A stretch of DNA of 64,000 nt from Fusibacter ferrireducens (GCF_015352425.1 NZ_JADKNH010000010.1:124001-188000), one strand, 5' to 3'; shown: positions 1-10,297, counted from the first letter of the stretch. Made by a program: numbers and translations. The notes: generated by a model not told the origin, from the sequence alone.

Positions 1-48
1 ATAATGCTTAAACTTTTTCGAATACGCTTGTCTTTATTGGATTTGTAT

Positions 49-62
49 ACATTGTACAATGT
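49..62. promoter_or_regulatory. 14-bp perfect palindrome, possible operator
   Basis: ACATTGTACAATGT reads identically on both strands. It lies about 160 bp before the first gene and may be an operator for that gene or for a gene beyond the left edge. No gene is visible between 1 and 224. Confidence 0.3.
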
Positions 63-224
63 CAGATTGAATTTCTTTCTCACATTGAGATTATAACTTA
101 GATTTACTATGACAGATTGCACAAATATTCTGATAATTCTTCGTACGTTTCATCACTTGACACACTACTTTAAATTTGAAAAGATTAAATCAGATGTGTA
201 TTAGTAATCTATAGGGGGCATTAT

Positions 225-1853
225 ATGAACACTGAAATACTAAAAGCAATTGGATTTGTTATCAGCAACATGACGAATCAAACCACAATGGTTTTCGACG
301 TTGACTTTAATTGCATCTATGGTTCTAATATTTTGCCAGATGATTTAGCACTTCCCGTAAAAGGACATCGTATCTATCACTTTAAATTTATTGATCGTTC
401 TATCACGCAGTACCAATTGTTTTTTTCAGATAAAATAGTGGGATATCTCTATACTTGTCAACTTATTAGGGCCGATGATCTGGAAGAAAATATGATTTCT
501 GAATTTGTATTATCCTTGCTCGCATACATTCAAAATAGTTTAAAACGGCAAAGTAATTCTCTTTTTTTTATCTCAAATAAATATGAACTGCTGTGCTATG
601 AAACTGAAACCGATATCTTTTATTACAACCACAACTCTAAGCAACTTCTGGATACTTACACGAGTTTGACAAAACACCTTCAGGAAAAACTCACCTTACA
701 TCTAAAAACAGCTCACGATGAATTAGGCCAAAATGAAAGCATAGATCCCCATAACAAAAAGGCCTTCAAGAATATCTCTGAATTTATATTTAAATCTGAA
801 AATGTTAAAATTACAATTGTGCTGACAGCACCCCTTTTTGACTTATTAAAAATATTTGAAATCTATGATAATCTCTCTAACTGCTTCACTTTTGAAGGCA
901 TTCTTGGAAAGAGCATCAGCATTCATCATACCATTGAAAAAGCAAAAAAAATTGCTAGAAGCAACTCCACAGTTCTGATTACAGGTGAAAGCGGTACAGG
1001 CAAAGAACTCTTTGCAAGGGCAATTCACTATGAGAGCAAACGTGCAAAGGCCCCTTTTATTCCCGTTAATTGTGCAGCCATCCCTGATACGCTTTTAGAA
1101 AGTGAACTCTTCGGTTATGAAGCAGGCTCTTTTACCGGTGCTCTTAAAACGGGAAAGATTGGGAAATTTGAACTTGCCCATGGCGGATCGATTTTCCTCG
1201 ATGAAATTGGAGATATGCCCTTACATTTACAAAGTAAACTCCTGAGAGTTTTACAAGATCGCTGTATCGAGAAAATTGGAGCCACCAATCCCATTCCAAT
1301 AGATGTAAGAGTCATCTCCGCCACTAACAAAGAATTGCATCAACGTGTGGATTTAGGTAATTTTAGAGAAGATTTATTCTATAGACTCAGCGTAATCCCC
1401 TTGAAACTCCCCGCATTAAGAGACCGAAAAGTGGACATTATTCACATTGCCAACTACTATTTATTAGAATACTGCGCTGAATTCTCCGATGTCCCCAAGT
1501 ACTTTGACGATGCTGTTAAAGATCTATTCTTAAATTATTTCTGGCCCGGAAATATCCGTGAAATCAAAAATGTCGTTGAATACGCGGCTGTAATGTGTCC
1601 CGATCCCTGTATTACCACTCAATATTTGCCAGAGCGATTTTCTAATAAAAGTCATCGCCAACGCGAATTGTTTGGCAATTTCGTCTCAGAACAGCACATT
1701 CAAAAACTTGCCGATCTTGAACGTGCCGAAATCATAAAGGCCATTCAATATTATAATTTTAGTAAAGAAAAAATCCCCCAAATGATCGCTGATCTTGGCA
1801 TCAGCAAGGCAACTTTTTATCGTAGACTTCGTGATTATGACATTCAACTGTGA
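225..1853 (+). CDS. sigma-54-dependent transcriptional activator with novel N-terminal sensor
   Basis: Enhancer-binding activator of sigma-54 promoters. Residues 1 to about 225 form an N-terminal region I do not recognise (no clear PAS, GAF or REC). The AAA+ domain (about 230-455) has Walker A GESGTGKE, the sigma-54-contacting loop written GSFTGA instead of GAFTGA, and Walker B FLDEIGD. A Fis-type helix-turn-helix closes the protein (ISKATFYRRLRDYDI). The ATG follows a GGGGG ribosome site. The convergent neighbour at 1906-3573 has a sigma-54 promoter and is the obvious target. The inducer is unknown. Confidence 0.9.
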   Translation: MNTEILKAIGFVISNMTNQTTMVFDVDFNCIYGSNILPDDLALPVKGHRIYHFKFIDRSITQYQLFFSDKIVGYLYTCQLIRADDLEENMISEFVLSLLAYIQNSLKRQSNSLFFISNKYELLCYETETDIFYYNHNSKQLLDTYTSLTKHLQEKLTLHLKTAHDELGQNESIDPHNKKAFKNISEFIFKSENVKITIVLTAPLFDLLKIFEIYDNLSNCFTFEGILGKSISIHHTIEKAKKIARSNSTVLITGESGTGKELFARAIHYESKRAKAPFIPVNCAAIPDTLLESELFGYEAGSFTGALKTGKIGKFELAHGGSIFLDEIGDMPLHLQSKLLRVLQDRCIEKIGATNPIPIDVRVISATNKELHQRVDLGNFREDLFYRLSVIPLKLPALRDRKVDIIHIANYYLLEYCAEFSDVPKYFDDAVKDLFLNYFWPGNIREIKNVVEYAAVMCPDPCITTQYLPERFSNKSHRQRELFGNFVSEQHIQKLADLERAEIIKAIQYYNFSKEKIPQMIADLGISKATFYRRLRDYDIQL

Positions 1854-1864
1854 CAACTGCCCAT

Positions 1865-1892
1865 AAAAAAAGACGCCTAGGCGTCTTTTTTT
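1865..1892. terminator. bidirectional rho-independent terminator
   Basis: GACGCC/GGCGTC stem flanked by an A-run on the left and a T-run on the right, placed between two convergent genes, so it can terminate both. Confidence 0.9.
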
Positions 1893-1905
1893 AACGGGAA
1901 AGCTG

Positions 1906-3573
1906 CTATATCAGATGAGAAACATAGTACCATTTTAGACGGTCCATCTTTTCTAAATCAAAATGTTTAAATTCTTGTTTCGTCGTTGCCACGATCTGAT
2001 GATAAATTTTAAGCGCATCCTCTAGATATTGTTTCATTAATTGCTCTTTTTTAATGGTATTGCTCTTAAATACGTCTAAATCTTTAACTGCCCAGCCTGA
2101 CAAGATCCCAAATTGATCTATAAGTTCTGTTGAATCCTCAAATTTTCTATGTGACCACAAGCCGCTTGATTTATCCATTTCATATTCATTTAAGAAAGCG
2201 TATCCCTTTTCAGCAATAAACTCTATGGCATCACATATAAAAGCAACCTCAGTTGCTGTAAACGTATAATGAAAGTTGAGTCTCACCCAACCTGGCTTTA
2301 AAGAATTAACCCCCTCTCGAATCATTTCCCTGTACTCACTTGATACCCTATTGTCGATGCCCAGCAGTGTATGCCCATAAGGTCCTGCACAAGCACAGCC
2401 CGCTCGTGACTGTATCCCAAAGAGGTCGTTTAAGAGCTTAGCAACGAATTTGTGATGCAAGTAGCCTTCTTTATACTTAATATTAAATGACAAGATCGCA
2501 ATGCGTTTCGAAGGATCTGTATGACCTAATATTTCAATATTCTTATTTTTCAACAGCCTTTTCATCGAATAACTGATATAATCTTGTTCAATCTTTTCAA
2601 TGGTTTCAATCCCCAGTTCACTTTTGAGTTCAAGCGCTAATGCGGCTCTAAAAATTTGCATTATGCCAGGAGTTCCTGCGCGTTCTCTTTCAAGAACATT
2701 TTTCGTGTAGTCATAGGATTCCGAACTCACATAATCTACAGTTCCACCACCTGCAATGGTTGGCGCATCAAAGAGATCATATAAGGCTTTATTCATAACG
2801 AGGATACCACTACCTCCCGGTCCTCCTAAAAACTTATGTGTCGATAAATAAATACCATCGAAATAAGAGACTTCATCTCTACACATATCAATATCTACAT
2901 AGGGGCCACTCGCTGCAAAGTCAAAGAATGCATAGCCATCATTTTTATGCATGATCTTTGCAATTTCAAAAGTGGGTGTCACCATGCCCGTAACGTTTGA
3001 TGCCGCAGAGAAAGAACCAATTTTTAATCTTCCCTTATATTTGGGAGAAGCGGTTTTAGATTTAAGCTCTTCTAAATTGAAACACCCGTTTTTATCTAAT
3101 CCTATTACAACCACTTCTGCAATACTTTCTCTCCACATCAGCTCATTGGAATGATGCTCGTAAGAACTGATGAATACAACAGGTCTTTGTGCCACATGCA
3201 CTGCATCTAATTCCATATATTTTTTGAGATTTGGCGCATAGTAAAATCCTAAAATACTGTTCAACTTATGAATAGCACCCGTGGCACCCGTCCCCACAGT
3301 AAAAACGTAATGCTTTTTCGCATTTAAAAGCTCTTTAATCTTCTGTTCAGCCATATGCACCATGGAAGTCATATGTTTCCCTGTTATGCTATCATCCGTA
3401 TGCGAATTTGCGTACATGCTCTCCAATTTTACCAAATACTTTTCGATAAACTTTAACGTTTTTCCCGACGCTGTATAGTCAGCATAGGTCATAAGTCGGT
3501 CTCCATAGGGTGTTTTAAAAAAGACTTCATTGCCAATGATTTCTGATCTCACATTGTTAATATTAAGTGTCAT
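1906..3573 (-). CDS. class-V aminotransferase / cysteine desulfurase-like PLP enzyme
   Basis: Fold-type I PLP enzyme of the class-V aminotransferase family, 555 aa, longer than typical desulfurases (about 400 aa). The Schiff-base lysine is in STHKFLGGPGGSG, preceded by the FFDFAASGPYVD aspartate segment. A Cys-containing loop QSRAGCACAGPYGH sits where SufS/IscS enzymes hold the persulfide cysteine. The C-terminal ~110 aa are an extra helical extension. The ATG follows AGGAGG. A sigma-54 promoter lies 34 bp upstream of the start, so the gene is inducible rather than housekeeping. The substrate is unknown; a cysteine or other amino-acid lyase/desulfurase is possible. Confidence 0.75.
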   Translation of the reverse strand: MTLNINNVRSEIIGNEVFFKTPYGDRLMTYADYTASGKTLKFIEKYLVKLESMYANSHTDDSITGKHMTSMVHMAEQKIKELLNAKKHYVFTVGTGATGAIHKLNSILGFYYAPNLKKYMELDAVHVAQRPVVFISSYEHHSNELMWRESIAEVVVIGLDKNGCFNLEELKSKTASPKYKGRLKIGSFSAASNVTGMVTPTFEIAKIMHKNDGYAFFDFAASGPYVDIDMCRDEVSYFDGIYLSTHKFLGGPGGSGILVMNKALYDLFDAPTIAGGGTVDYVSSESYDYTKNVLERERAGTPGIMQIFRAALALELKSELGIETIEKIEQDYISYSMKRLLKNKNIEILGHTDPSKRIAILSFNIKYKEGYLHHKFVAKLLNDLFGIQSRAGCACAGPYGHTLLGIDNRVSSEYREMIREGVNSLKPGWVRLNFHYTFTATEVAFICDAIEFIAEKGYAFLNEYEMDKSSGLWSHRKFEDSTELIDQFGILSGWAVKDLDVFKSNTIKKEQLMKQYLEDALKIYHQIVATTKQEFKHFDLEKMDRLKWYYVSHLI

Positions 3574-3606
3574 AGTCGCCTCCTAGTTATTTTAACACTT
3601 AATATT

Positions 3607-3621
3607 GCAAGTTCTATGCCA
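3607..3621 (-). promoter_or_regulatory. sigma-54 (-24/-12) promoter of the class-V PLP enzyme
   Basis: Minus strand reads TGGCATAGAACTTGC, an exact GG-N10-GC arrangement matching TGGCA-N6-TTGC, 34 bp before the start codon at 3573. No clear enhancer palindrome was picked out upstream. Confidence 0.8.
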
Positions 3622-3710
3622 TTTCATATTTACATCTCAAATGAGCTTTTCAGTGCATTTTCAATGCTTTTTCACTATAAATTAGCCTATTGCTTTCTAA
3701 AATTCAAAAA

Positions 3711-3753
3711 CAGCTGTCTCAAAATGATTCTACGACTCATTTTAAGACAGCTG
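3711..3753 (-). terminator. rho-independent terminator of the response regulator
   Basis: A 17-bp stem with one mismatch (CAGCTGTCTCAAAATGA with its complement) and a 9-nt loop, followed in the minus direction by TTTTTGAATTTTAG. It lies just beyond the stop of the response regulator gene. Confidence 0.75.
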
Positions 3754-3766
3754 CTTTGCATATACT

Positions 3767-4987
3767 CTATAGATTAAAGAGATTTTTATCATCTCGCCTT
3801 ATATACCAAATTAACACACGTAACTCCATGGCATCATCCAGAATTCTAGGGTCTCGCCCTGTGATTTTTAGAATATTCTCTAACCTATAATTAAGTGTGT
3901 TTCTGTGGATGTAAAGCACCCTTGCAGTCTCGCTCAGATTTAAATTGTTTTTCAAGAATTGTTCAATAGTCTCCAGTAAAACTTTATCATTCTTAAATTT
4001 TTCTAAATCGCCCTCATTCTTAAAAAAATTATCAATCATCGTTTGCATAACATCACTTGGAATACTGTTAAGCATCAATTCAAGATTGGATTCATCAATA
4101 AAATGAATGCCTTTCCCTTCTACAGTATGCCGCCTGACCTCAGAAGCCTGTTTGGCTTCAAGATACAATTTTTTTACATCACCTGCGTTAGAAAACTTTA
4201 AGGAACTCACTCCAAAATATACCTTTTGAAGTTTAAAACTTTGGATTCTATTGAAAATCTCCGTGCAAATATCATGCAGTCTTTTATTTTGTTCCTCATG
4301 TGAAATCTGCCGATCTACAGTTAAAAAAACAAGCATTTGAGTCTTCAATATAAACCCAATCAATTTATTCGAATACGCATCCAAGAATTGCTCAACACCA
4401 CTTAAAAAGGTGTGTACCACTCTGGGGGATTCAAATGTGTCTGTTCTGGAAAATTCAACAGCTATACAGACATTCATGCTCTCTAAGTCAATGCCAATGT
4501 ACGTACACTGGGTTTTTAAAGCATCTGTCTCCTCGGACTTTGAAGGGAATAGACAATTGTGAATCAATCGATTCTTTATCTGCCGAATGAAAGTGCGCCG
4601 ATCCTCAACAATGGCCTCTTTCATAATTTCATCTTTTGCTTTTTTAAGATGTGATAAAATCTCTTCATCAGAAAAGGGTTTTAGAATATATCCTTTGGCG
4701 CCAACAGCAAATGCCTTAACCGCGTAATTTTCGTATGCTGTCAGATAAATAATATACGGTGAATAGCTCCCTTTTAATACTCTTTTTGCAAATTCTATTC
4801 CGTTTATCCCTGCCATTTCAATATCTAAAATAATCACATCCGGATGATATCTCTGCACGGCTTTTAAGGCTTGATCCCCTGTATTACAAGCTTCAATAAC
4901 TTGATAATCATCTTCTCTATTTAAAATAAATAAAAGTTCTTCTAAAATATGTTCTTCATCGTCTACCAACAACACTGTAATGCTCAT
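3767..4987 (-). CDS. response regulator with PucR/CdaR-type C-terminal helix-turn-helix
   Basis: 406-aa cytoplasmic response regulator. Residues 1-120 are a receiver domain: acidic pocket VDDEE, phospho-acceptor Asp in PDVIILDIEM, Lys in ILKPFSDEE. A central ~200-aa region resembles the GGDEF-like middle of PucR/CdaR regulators. The C-terminus (LLETIEQFLKNNLNLSET to IHRNTLNYRLENI) is a PucR HTH. It starts 30 bp after the binding-protein gene and is probably co-transcribed with it. The divergent LytS-like kinase is the likely partner, although such kinases usually pair with LytTR or AraC output domains. Confidence 0.85.
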   Translation of the reverse strand: MSITVLLVDDEEHILEELLFILNREDDYQVIEACNTGDQALKAVQRYHPDVIILDIEMAGINGIEFAKRVLKGSYSPYIIYLTAYENYAVKAFAVGAKGYILKPFSDEEILSHLKKAKDEIMKEAIVEDRRTFIRQIKNRLIHNCLFPSKSEETDALKTQCTYIGIDLESMNVCIAVEFSRTDTFESPRVVHTFLSGVEQFLDAYSNKLIGFILKTQMLVFLTVDRQISHEEQNKRLHDICTEIFNRIQSFKLQKVYFGVSSLKFSNAGDVKKLYLEAKQASEVRRHTVEGKGIHFIDESNLELMLNSIPSDVMQTMIDNFFKNEGDLEKFKNDKVLLETIEQFLKNNLNLSETARVLYIHRNTLNYRLENILKITGRDPRILDDAMELRVLIWYIRRDDKNLFNL

Positions 4988-5017
4988 CTCTCACCCCATA
5001 TATATTATCGCTCTATC

Positions 5018-6031
5018 TCATTCGGATTGATACTTTTCAATCAGCTTGACATAATTACTTTCAAGCTCTTTAACATGTTGCGTTATTTTTTCAGAGTTCA
5101 GATACGTATCTTTGGCGATGCCAACATCTGAAAAAGCCTCCTTAACCTCGTCGCTTTCAAGTGCTTTCAAAAAAGCCTCTTCGAGAATGTGAATCACTTC
5201 ATCGGGCGTTTCTTTTGGTACAGCAATGGCCCTAAATGGACCCGTTACAAAATAGTAACCCAATTCAACAAATGTGGGGACGTCTGGGAAATCTTTATCT
5301 CTTGCCGTTGACATGAGCGCAATTGCCTTGATATCTTTACTCTTATAACGCTCAAAGAGGTCCGCTGGATTGGCAATTAACCCGTCTATGTGTCCTGCCA
5401 ATAAGGCTTCTTCTGCAATGACTTTTTCTTCAAAAGTAACATGTGCGAATTTGAGATTCAACTCACTTTCAATCATCATAACAGATAAATGATCCATATT
5501 TAAAGAACCCACATTCCCAATGCGCACTTCCCCAGGGTGTTTATTAGCGTAATCCATAAACGCTTCAAGTGTGTCATAAGGGGCATTTTTCTTAACAAAT
5601 AAAATTTGATTATCCGTACACATATTCACAATATATGCAAAAGATTCTGAAGTATATGCCACTTCTTTTGTTAAAGGGTTGATTAATGTACTTGGATCTA
5701 CAATAGTCAGCGTGTAGCCATCAGCGGGGGCTTTAGCACCAAAAGCTTGTCCTGTCTCCCCTTCATTACCCGGTCGATACTCTATAATAATTTGCTGCTT
5801 CAAGTATTTTTCTGCGGCCTTACAGACGATTTTAGTGGTTAAATCTGCAGCATCTCCGGCACTATAAGGTACAATAACTCGAATCGATTGATTTGGAAAA
5901 TGACCCAATTCCCCAGTTTTGTCATTATACGCTTCTTTTGTTTTCAATGCATCTAAGTGCTTTTGAAAACTCACCAACACGATAATACACACAAGTATAC
6001 ACAGAATTTTAAATGCTTGCTTTTTAACCAT
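5018..6031 (-). CDS. TctC/Bug-family tripartite tricarboxylate binding protein
   Basis: 337-aa extracytoplasmic substrate-binding protein. Residues 8-22 are a hydrophobic signal or anchor segment without a convincing lipobox. The family signature IRVIVPYSAGDAADLTTKIV follows, then APADGYTLTIV and the C-terminal PDVPTFVELGY. No TctA/TctB membrane genes are in the window. The gene is linked to a response regulator and a divergent sensor kinase, so it more likely works as a ligand-sensing co-receptor (as described for the Bordetella BctCDE system) than as a transporter subunit. Ligand unknown, perhaps a carboxylate. Confidence 0.85.
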   Translation of the reverse strand: MVKKQAFKILCILVCIIVLVSFQKHLDALKTKEAYNDKTGELGHFPNQSIRVIVPYSAGDAADLTTKIVCKAAEKYLKQQIIIEYRPGNEGETGQAFGAKAPADGYTLTIVDPSTLINPLTKEVAYTSESFAYIVNMCTDNQILFVKKNAPYDTLEAFMDYANKHPGEVRIGNVGSLNMDHLSVMMIESELNLKFAHVTFEEKVIAEEALLAGHIDGLIANPADLFERYKSKDIKAIALMSTARDKDFPDVPTFVELGYYFVTGPFRAIAVPKETPDEVIHILEEAFLKALESDEVKEAFSDVGIAKDTYLNSEKITQHVKELESNYVKLIEKYQSE

Positions 6032-6210
6032 TAATAGCCCCCAATTTTCTTGATAAATGCAATTATTATTTTCTGTACATGCTCTTATTATAGCGATTAT
6101 TTTTAAGAATATCTATTAATCCATCTTTTTTTATGAATACTGCGAGTATTCTATAGCCATTTCTGCTATTATTTAATCATAATGATTACTTTTCGGGAGG
6201 GGATAGCACT

Positions 6211-7902
6211 GTGAGTGTAATCGTCTATTACTTAAAAACCGCTTCAATTGTATGCATGACCGCATATCCTATTACTAAAATCAACAATTTCAAACGCGCA
6301 CTTCAACGTATACCAACATCCGTAGACATCTTTGTATTGAGCATTCTCTTTTCCTTTGTCGCTATTTTAGGGAATATCTTTGGAGAACGCATTTTTGACG
6401 GGGCTATTGCACACAGTGGGTTAATAGGTCCTGTTGTCGGTGGGATTATCGGCGGTCCTATTGTGGGATTGGTTTCAGGATTGGTAGGAGGCCTTCAACT
6501 TTATTTCTTTATCGGTGGTTTTGCAGCCAATGCGCAACTCTTTTCACATATATTGGCTGGCCTTATCGCTGGTGGTTTTTATAAGTATTTCGATCATAAT
6601 AATCTCAGTTTTTTTGGAACATTTTGGATCGGCATTACCGTTGAATTAGTTAACATCGCCTGTATCTATTTTGGAACCGATTCTAAGCTCTTTTCAGAAC
6701 TTTATATTAGTATGTTATCGCCTATTTCACTCTGCATCAATCCCATTGGCGTTGGCATTTTTGTGAGCATTTTAAAAGACGTTCAAACGACAAATTATCT
6801 CATTGGATACAACTATGCTCAGCAATCACTTGCAATCGTCAACGAAACTTTACCGCTTCTTGAAAATGGCTTTAACCCGAAAGTTGCTGAACAGATTGCA
6901 AAATGTATTTTTGATCTCACAAGTTTTGATGCTATTGCCATAACAGATTCTAGAAACCTTTTAGCTCTAAGTTGTGAGGAATCTTTTGATGCCCAAAACG
7001 TTGATTTCATGGAACTTAAAGGCAAACATTTAAAATCAACTAGTTTTTTAAAAAAATATTTTTACATTAGCAACCTAGGTTCTTATAATTTCTCTGAAAC
7101 TGCATCTTCATTTCCCTATTCTGTTATAGCCGCACCCCTTACTTATAATAATGAACAAATTGGCTACATCAAAGCATATAAAATTCATGATGTGATTGAC
7201 CCGCCTACCATTAAGATAATCACTGGTATTGCAGATTTCCTGAGCCTTCAAGTGCAAAGTATCCTTGCACAAGAAGAGGCCGAACTCAGGCGAAAATCAG
7301 AATACGAAAACCTTAAAGCTCAAATCAGTCCTCATTTTCTGTTCAATACACTGAGCATTATCAAACTCTTAATTAGAAAAGATCCTCTGGAAGCTCAAAA
7401 GATTCTCTTAAAACTTTCAAGTCTTTTAAGAAATACCCTCTATCAGACCGAAGACCTTGTGCCGCTTTCAAAAGAAATCGAAATCGTTGAAATATATCTT
7501 TCCATTCAAAAAGCGCGTTTCACATCGCGCTTAGAAGTTTACTTTGAAATTGATGATGTATGCAATAATTTGCTTTTTCCAACATTCATCATTCAACCCA
7601 TCGTGGAAAATGCAATGAATCATGCGTTTACTGATACAAGTGAAACGATGATCCTTAAAATTGCTGCCAGTTTAGTTGACGATCACCTCATCATCACCAT
7701 TCAAGATAATGGCAAAGGCATCTCTCAAGAGATCATCGACTCTGTTGAACAAAATACGATCTTAAACAACATGGGCATAGGCCTCACCAATATCAACAGG
7801 CGTCTCTCGTACATTTTCGGAGAAAATTATACCTTTGGTTTAGAAAATCTCCATCCAGGAACAAAAATCGAAATCGACATTTCTAATTATAGTTTAAACT
7901 GA
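6211..7902 (+). CDS. LytS-like sensor histidine kinase (5TM-LYT, GAF, His_kinase, HATPase)
   Basis: 563-aa membrane sensor kinase. Five to six hydrophobic segments in residues 40-200 with the glycine-rich loop IGPVVGGIIGG match the 5TMR-LYT receptor domain. A GAF-like region (about 215-350) follows. The LytS/YesM phospho-acceptor motif is ISPHFLFNTLS, with N-box QPIVENAMNHAF and G-box DNGKGI. A GTG start at 6211 is chosen because GGGAGGGG precedes it by 8 bp. It is divergent from the binding-protein/response-regulator operon and probably forms one sensory unit with it. Confidence 0.9.
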   Translation: MSVIVYYLKTASIVCMTAYPITKINNFKRALQRIPTSVDIFVLSILFSFVAILGNIFGERIFDGAIAHSGLIGPVVGGIIGGPIVGLVSGLVGGLQLYFFIGGFAANAQLFSHILAGLIAGGFYKYFDHNNLSFFGTFWIGITVELVNIACIYFGTDSKLFSELYISMLSPISLCINPIGVGIFVSILKDVQTTNYLIGYNYAQQSLAIVNETLPLLENGFNPKVAEQIAKCIFDLTSFDAIAITDSRNLLALSCEESFDAQNVDFMELKGKHLKSTSFLKKYFYISNLGSYNFSETASSFPYSVIAAPLTYNNEQIGYIKAYKIHDVIDPPTIKIITGIADFLSLQVQSILAQEEAELRRKSEYENLKAQISPHFLFNTLSIIKLLIRKDPLEAQKILLKLSSLLRNTLYQTEDLVPLSKEIEIVEIYLSIQKARFTSRLEVYFEIDDVCNNLLFPTFIIQPIVENAMNHAFTDTSETMILKIAASLVDDHLIITIQDNGKGISQEIIDSVEQNTILNNMGIGLTNINRRLSYIFGENYTFGLENLHPGTKIEIDISNYSLN

Positions 7903-7913
7903 TGTAATATTTG

Positions 7914-7952
7914 AAAAAACAGCCTGACAAGTCAAAACTGCCAGGCTGTTTT
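7914..7952. terminator. bidirectional rho-independent terminator
   Basis: CAGCCTG/CAGGCTG stem with A-run before and T-run after, between the convergent kinase gene and kbl. Confidence 0.85.
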
Positions 7953-8024
7953 AAATCTTAGATCATATTTAATTTTAAATTCTTTTCACTTCTGATCTGC
8001 TTCGCTTAAAAAAACATCTCGTTT

Positions 8025-9212
8025 TTAGATTAAGCCCATTTCCTTGCCGACTTTTTCAAAAACTTCAACGGCTTTTTTAAGTTGCTCTTTTGTATGACCT
8101 GCTGTTACCATACATCTCACGCGTCCAGTGCCCTTTGGTACCGTTGGAAAAACGATTGGCGATACGAAGACACCATTTTCAAGTAATTGCTTAGAAAAGG
8201 CCATTGCTTTGGCTTCATCCCCTATAATTACTGGTGTAATTGGCGTTTCACTCTTGCCAGTGTTAAAGCCCAATTTGCCAAGGTTTTCCTTAAAATATTT
8301 TGCATTGTCCCATAGCTTTATGGAATACTCATCCGAATCTATCAGCATGTTAACACCTTCAATTAATGCACCCAAAGCTGCTGGCGGTAAAGAAGTACTG
8401 AATAATATTGGACGACCCCGGTGACTCAGCCATTCTTTCATAGTTTGACTACCAGCAACATAGCCGCCAATAACACCCAAGGCTTTTGACAAAGTTCCAA
8501 TTGAAAAATCCACTCTACCGTGTAATCCAAAATGGTCTACCGTGCCTCTGCCATGCTCACCCAAGACGCCAGAACCATGTGCATCATCCACATAAGTCAT
8601 AGCACTGTATTTTTCTGCAAGTGCCACGATTTCAGGCAATTTGGCGATGTCTCCATCCATGCTGAAAACACCATCTGTGATAATTAAAACATTGGCATAC
8701 TGATCCCTTTTTTCTTTCAATATATCCTCTAAGTGCGCCATATCACTATGCTTGAAAACCGCTTTATCCGCTTTAGAAAGCTTTACGCCATCTATGATAG
8801 ACGCATGATTGAGCTCATCTGATATAATCAAATCGCCCTTGTCAGTGATCGCCTGAATCGTCCCCGCATTACAGTTAAAGCCTGATTGAAATACCATGAC
8901 AGCTTCTTCGCGTTTAAACTTTGCAAGAACGGTTTCAAGTGCTTCATGAAGATCCATGTTGCCGACGATGGTTCTGACTGCACCGGCACCAACGCCATAC
9001 TTTTCAACAGCTTTAATGGCAGCCGCCTTCATTCTTGGATTATTTGCAAGTCCTAGGTAATTATTAGAAGAAAGATTGATTACGCGTTTGCCGTTTAAGT
9101 TAATTTCCGCTTCATTTGCGCCATCAAAAACAGGAAGTGTTCTATAGACGCCATCTGCTTTGAGGCCTTCAATTTTTTCTTTTAGATACTTGAGTTCATG
9201 TACATTCGACAT
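8025..9212 (-). CDS. kbl: glycine C-acetyltransferase (2-amino-3-ketobutyrate CoA ligase)
   Basis: PLP enzyme of the alpha-oxoamine synthase family, 395 aa, the usual length. It cleaves 2-amino-3-oxobutyrate with CoA to glycine and acetyl-CoA. The Schiff-base lysine is in [31 protein letters not shown] and [10 protein letters not shown] are family signatures. It starts 15 bp after tdh, so the two form the classical threonine-degradation operon. AGGAGG precedes the ATG. Confidence 0.96.
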   Translation of the reverse strand: MSNVHELKYLKEKIEGLKADGVYRTLPVFDGANEAEINLNGKRVINLSSNNYLGLANNPRMKAAAIKAVEKYGVGAGAVRTIVGNMDLHEALETVLAKFKREEAVMVFQSGFNCNAGTIQAITDKGDLIISDELNHASIIDGVKLSKADKAVFKHSDMAHLEDILKEKRDQYANVLIITDGVFSMDGDIAKLPEIVALAEKYSAMTYVDDAHGSGVLGEHGRGTVDHFGLHGRVDFSIGTLSKALGVIGGYVAGSQTMKEWLSHRGRPILFSTSLPPAALGALIEGVNMLIDSDEYSIKLWDNAKYFKENLGKLGFNTGKSETPITPVIIGDEAKAMAFSKQLLENGVFVSPIVFPTVPKGTGRVRCMVTAGHTKEQLKKAVEVFEKVGKEMGLI

Positions 9213-9227
9213 TTTTAATACCTCCTA

Positions 9228-10265
9228 CTAGTCCCATTCTAAAATAACTTTACCTGATTGTCCGCTTTTCATGATCTGAAAACCTTCTTCAAACTTTGTA
9301 TAGTGCATTTTATGTGTAATGACCTTGGATATGTCCAAACCTGATTGAAGCATTGCCGTCATTTTATACCAAGTTTCAAACATTTCACGACCATAAATAC
9401 CTTTTATAAACAAGCCGCTAAAAACTATTTTATTCCAGTCAATTTGAGTATCAGGTGCCTGAATGCCGAGCATTGCTATTTTGCCACCATGAACCATATT
9501 ATTGATCATTTCATTTAAGGCATCTCCGTTACCAGACATTTCGAGACCCACATCAAATCCCTCAGTCATGCCAAGCGCTTTCATGACATCGGCTAATTTT
9601 TCCTTTTTCGTATTAACCGTTATGATTGGACCAAGTTCCTTGGCAAGTTTGAGTCTGTAATCATTAATATCTGTAATCACAACGTGTCGTGCACCTACAT
9701 GTTTTGCAACAGCTGCAGCCATTATACCGATTGGGCCTGCACCCGTGATGAGGACGTCTTCACCTGCCAAATCAAATGATAAGGCCGTGTGAACCGCATT
9801 GCCAAGTGGATCTAAGATACAAAGCGCATCTTCTGAAATGCTCTTGTCGCACATCCAAACATTTGTCTCCGGAATAGAAGCATACTCTGCGAAAATACCC
9901 GTTCGGTTGACTCCAATACCAATGGTGTCTTTACACAAGTATCTCTTTCCAGCAAGACAGTTTCTGCAAACACCGCAAACGATATGACCTTCTCCAGAGA
10001 CCAAATCACCCACTTTAAAGTTTCTTACAAGTGATCCCACTTCAACCACTTCTCCAACAAACTCATGACCGATTGTCATCGGCACTGGAATGGTCTCTTG
10101 TGACCACTTGTCCCAATTGTAAATATGTACATCGGTTCCACAAATTGCAGTTTTCTTCATCTTCACAAGCACATCTTTTTCGCCGATTACTGGTATTTCA
10201 ACTTCTTCTAACCAAAGACCCTCTTTAGGAAATTTTTTGACAAGTGCTTTCATTTTCGTATTCAT
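9228..10265 (-). CDS. tdh: L-threonine 3-dehydrogenase
   Basis: Zinc-dependent medium-chain dehydrogenase that oxidises L-threonine to 2-amino-3-oxobutyrate with NAD+, feeding Kbl. Catalytic-zinc Cys is in [15 protein letters not shown], the GHE motif in [10 protein letters not shown], structural-zinc cysteines in [15 protein letters not shown], and the nucleotide fold at [10 protein letters not shown]. The frame opens at 10277, but the GGAGGG ribosome site lies inside that extension, so the start is the ATG at 10265 (345 aa). Confidence 0.96.
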   Translation of the reverse strand: MNTKMKALVKKFPKEGLWLEEVEIPVIGEKDVLVKMKKTAICGTDVHIYNWDKWSQETIPVPMTIGHEFVGEVVEVGSLVRNFKVGDLVSGEGHIVCGVCRNCLAGKRYLCKDTIGIGVNRTGIFAEYASIPETNVWMCDKSISEDALCILDPLGNAVHTALSFDLAGEDVLITGAGPIGIMAAAVAKHVGARHVVITDINDYRLKLAKELGPIITVNTKKEKLADVMKALGMTEGFDVGLEMSGNGDALNEMINNMVHGGKIAMLGIQAPDTQIDWNKIVFSGLFIKGIYGREMFETWYKMTAMLQSGLDISKVITHKMHYTKFEEGFQIMKSGQSGKVILEWD

Positions 10266-10282
10266 AACACCCTCCAAATTAA

Positions 10283-10297
10283 AATATCGTGCAATAT
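10283..10297. promoter_or_regulatory. operator-like palindrome, downstream copy
   Basis: AATATCGTGCAATAT is the near inverted copy of the palindrome at 10317-10331. It would sit at about +15 to +29 of the tdh transcript, a typical repressor site. Confidence 0.55.

Noticed and set aside
846-1330. Minus-strand open frames inside the first sigma-54 activator
   Set aside because: Out-of-frame shadows of a well-supported gene, no ribosome sites.
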